From contig SJRY01000158.1 of assembly GCA_011319805.1 (NCBI GenBank), forward strand, positions 1 to 17,589: a stretch of DNA of 17,589 bases, in the 5' to 3' direction. The notes below the pieces were generated by a model, which had not been told where the DNA came from, did not search any database, and saw only the letters and a list, made by a program, of their open reading frames with translations. Below are positions 16,701 to 17,589 of this stretch, in pieces (within the stretch, counting starts at the first letter, position 1; every line of letters begins with the position of its first letter). The translations under genes and the position numbers were made by a program. The DNA comes from Macrocybe gigantea (lineage: Eukaryota; Basidiomycota; Agaricomycetes; Agaricales; Callistosporiaceae).

Positions 16701-17589
16701 CATAAGTTACTTGGCCAGACGAGGACTCGGTCAAGGCTTACGCGCATCGCTGGATCAAACACTTTCCCAGTGTTCGACCAGCATGATTGCTCTTATGTGA
16801 GTAGTGATGGCTCCATGCCTGCGAAAGCGGAAGTGCCATTAAGCAGTCTGTGTCAGCTTCGCGTGTTTATCGCGAGGGCAGGCTGGTTTCGAAATTCGTC
16901 AGCCTGTTGGCAAATCAACGAGCGATGATGCCGAGCTTATTGGATTGCGAATGGCAATCCAAAAGGCTATCACACAAGATGGAGTTGACTCCATCGTGTG
17001 CTTTCTGGATTCGATGAATGCGATTAATCGCATCATTGATTGCAATCCCCACTCTGTGCAGTCGCATTCTATTGCACTTTGTAATCATTGAAAGCTTGGC
17101 TCTCTGAGTCCGAGCAGCGCCGGATTGAATTCTGGCACGTCCCTTCCAAATGGAAGTGGGCAATACAAGTCGAGGCTCACGAGTTCGCTCGAAGCCTGAA
17201 CGTTCCCTGGGGCTTCATCCCCTTTATACCACCGATGGCCTTCGAAGGGAGGCAGACGATGATATGCATAGCACTTGGTTCCAGAATTCTGGGAACAAGA
17301 AATATATTGGTGCTTCCACTTTTCGTTTTCACGAAGCAGGAAAGCCAAATTCCTATGAACGCCCCTCTCGGAAGAGAATGGGCTTCATGAAGTTAGTGAC
17401 AGATAATGAGCTTTACGCTCGCTGCTCACGTCTTGCATGCGGCCTGCTCCGATCAATGCGTATCGGGCACGGTTTAATTTTGTCGAGAGCGATTTATGCT
17501 CTTGCGGACGAGGGGCTGAGGACTCCGTCCACGTCATGACTCAGTGCCGTAACTGGCACAGACCAAACTGAACGCCAGTTTGACGCCTT
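13789..17589 (+). pseudogene. LINE ORF2: endonuclease, reverse transcriptase, RNase H, zinc tail (frameshifted, cut by window end)
   Basis: ATG at 13789 starts MSVSSGSTASAVVPG. An APE-type endonuclease follows at 13860-14580 (SQNVNRKYVHMDMLLSTLGE, DILFFQEPAW, GGDFNCHYELWDR, SVIDLMFIP, TSDHVPLSLVLDV). The RT is at about 15180-16135: SAPGPDHLSW, IIPKPGKPAYDTPKAF, FDPKQFGGIRQNSTEDA, motif A FDVAQYFPSLNH, motif B GQGSALSPVL, motif C FVDD at 15859-15870, and motif E WRYLGFFLD. A thumb region follows (ARPIATYGCLLWNF). RNase H is at 16790-17200 (SSDGS, ELIGLRMAIQKA, CFLDSMNAINR, HVPSKWKW, EAHEFA). A Cys-rich tail begins at about 17408. Frameshifts occur near 13975, 14150, 14920, 15060, 15390, 15548, 16130, 16425 and later. 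Endonuclease plus RT plus RNase H points to the fungal Tad1/Deceiver/Inkcap group. The stop lies outside the window. Confidence 0.88.

Overview
The window is a pile of nested, mostly broken transposable elements. No host gene of recognisable function is seen. The organism is probably a filamentous fungus of the Agaricomycetes type. Introns are short (48-83 nt, GTATGT or GTAAGT donors, CTAAC or CTGAT branch sites). A KDZ-family transposase with CxC5/CxC6-like cysteine clusters is present. The LINE is of the fungal Tad1/Deceiver kind, with endonuclease, reverse transcriptase and RNase H. The species assignment is inference.

Layout. 1-612 is the 3' end of a Ty1/copia pol, followed by the start of its 3' LTR (638-~753). 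754-887 is the 5' end of a LINE on the minus strand. 888-9534 is an 8.6 kb DNA transposon with perfect 23-bp terminal inverted repeats (888-910 and 9512-9534). From left to right it holds a degenerate array in 11-bp register (911-1350), a tRNA-like sequence (1371-1446, minus), a CCAAT/TATA-like leader, a 1.2 kb C-rich minisatellite, a promoter-like stretch with a hairpin and two E-boxes, and a ten-exon gene of unknown function (3236-5616). That gene can be spliced in frame to a KDZ transposase (5700-8066). A second 11-bp array (8079-9511) follows, interrupted by a solo LTR (8738-9159) with a 5-bp target duplication.

Right of the transposon, the minus-strand LINE 5' region resumes (9543-9705), so the DNA transposon sits within, or between two parts of, that LINE region. 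Next come a plus-strand RT scrap (9690-9822), an LTR-like block with palindromic repeats (9823-10126), a tRNA-like sequence whose 5' end is replaced by a LINE poly(A) tail (10134-10213), and the 3' end of a minus-strand LINE (10214-10914). From 10915 to the window end there is a plus-strand LINE with three head-to-tail ORF1 modules (A, B, C). Module C leads into ORF2 through an ATGA stop/start overlap, and ORF2 runs off the window.

All protein genes are damaged. In the copia and KDZ genes the breaks are mostly in-frame nonsense codons explained by C-to-T transitions, several at CGA. In the LINE they are mainly frameshifts. The most notable structure is the pair of 11-bp-phased arrays filling both subterminal regions of the KDZ element.
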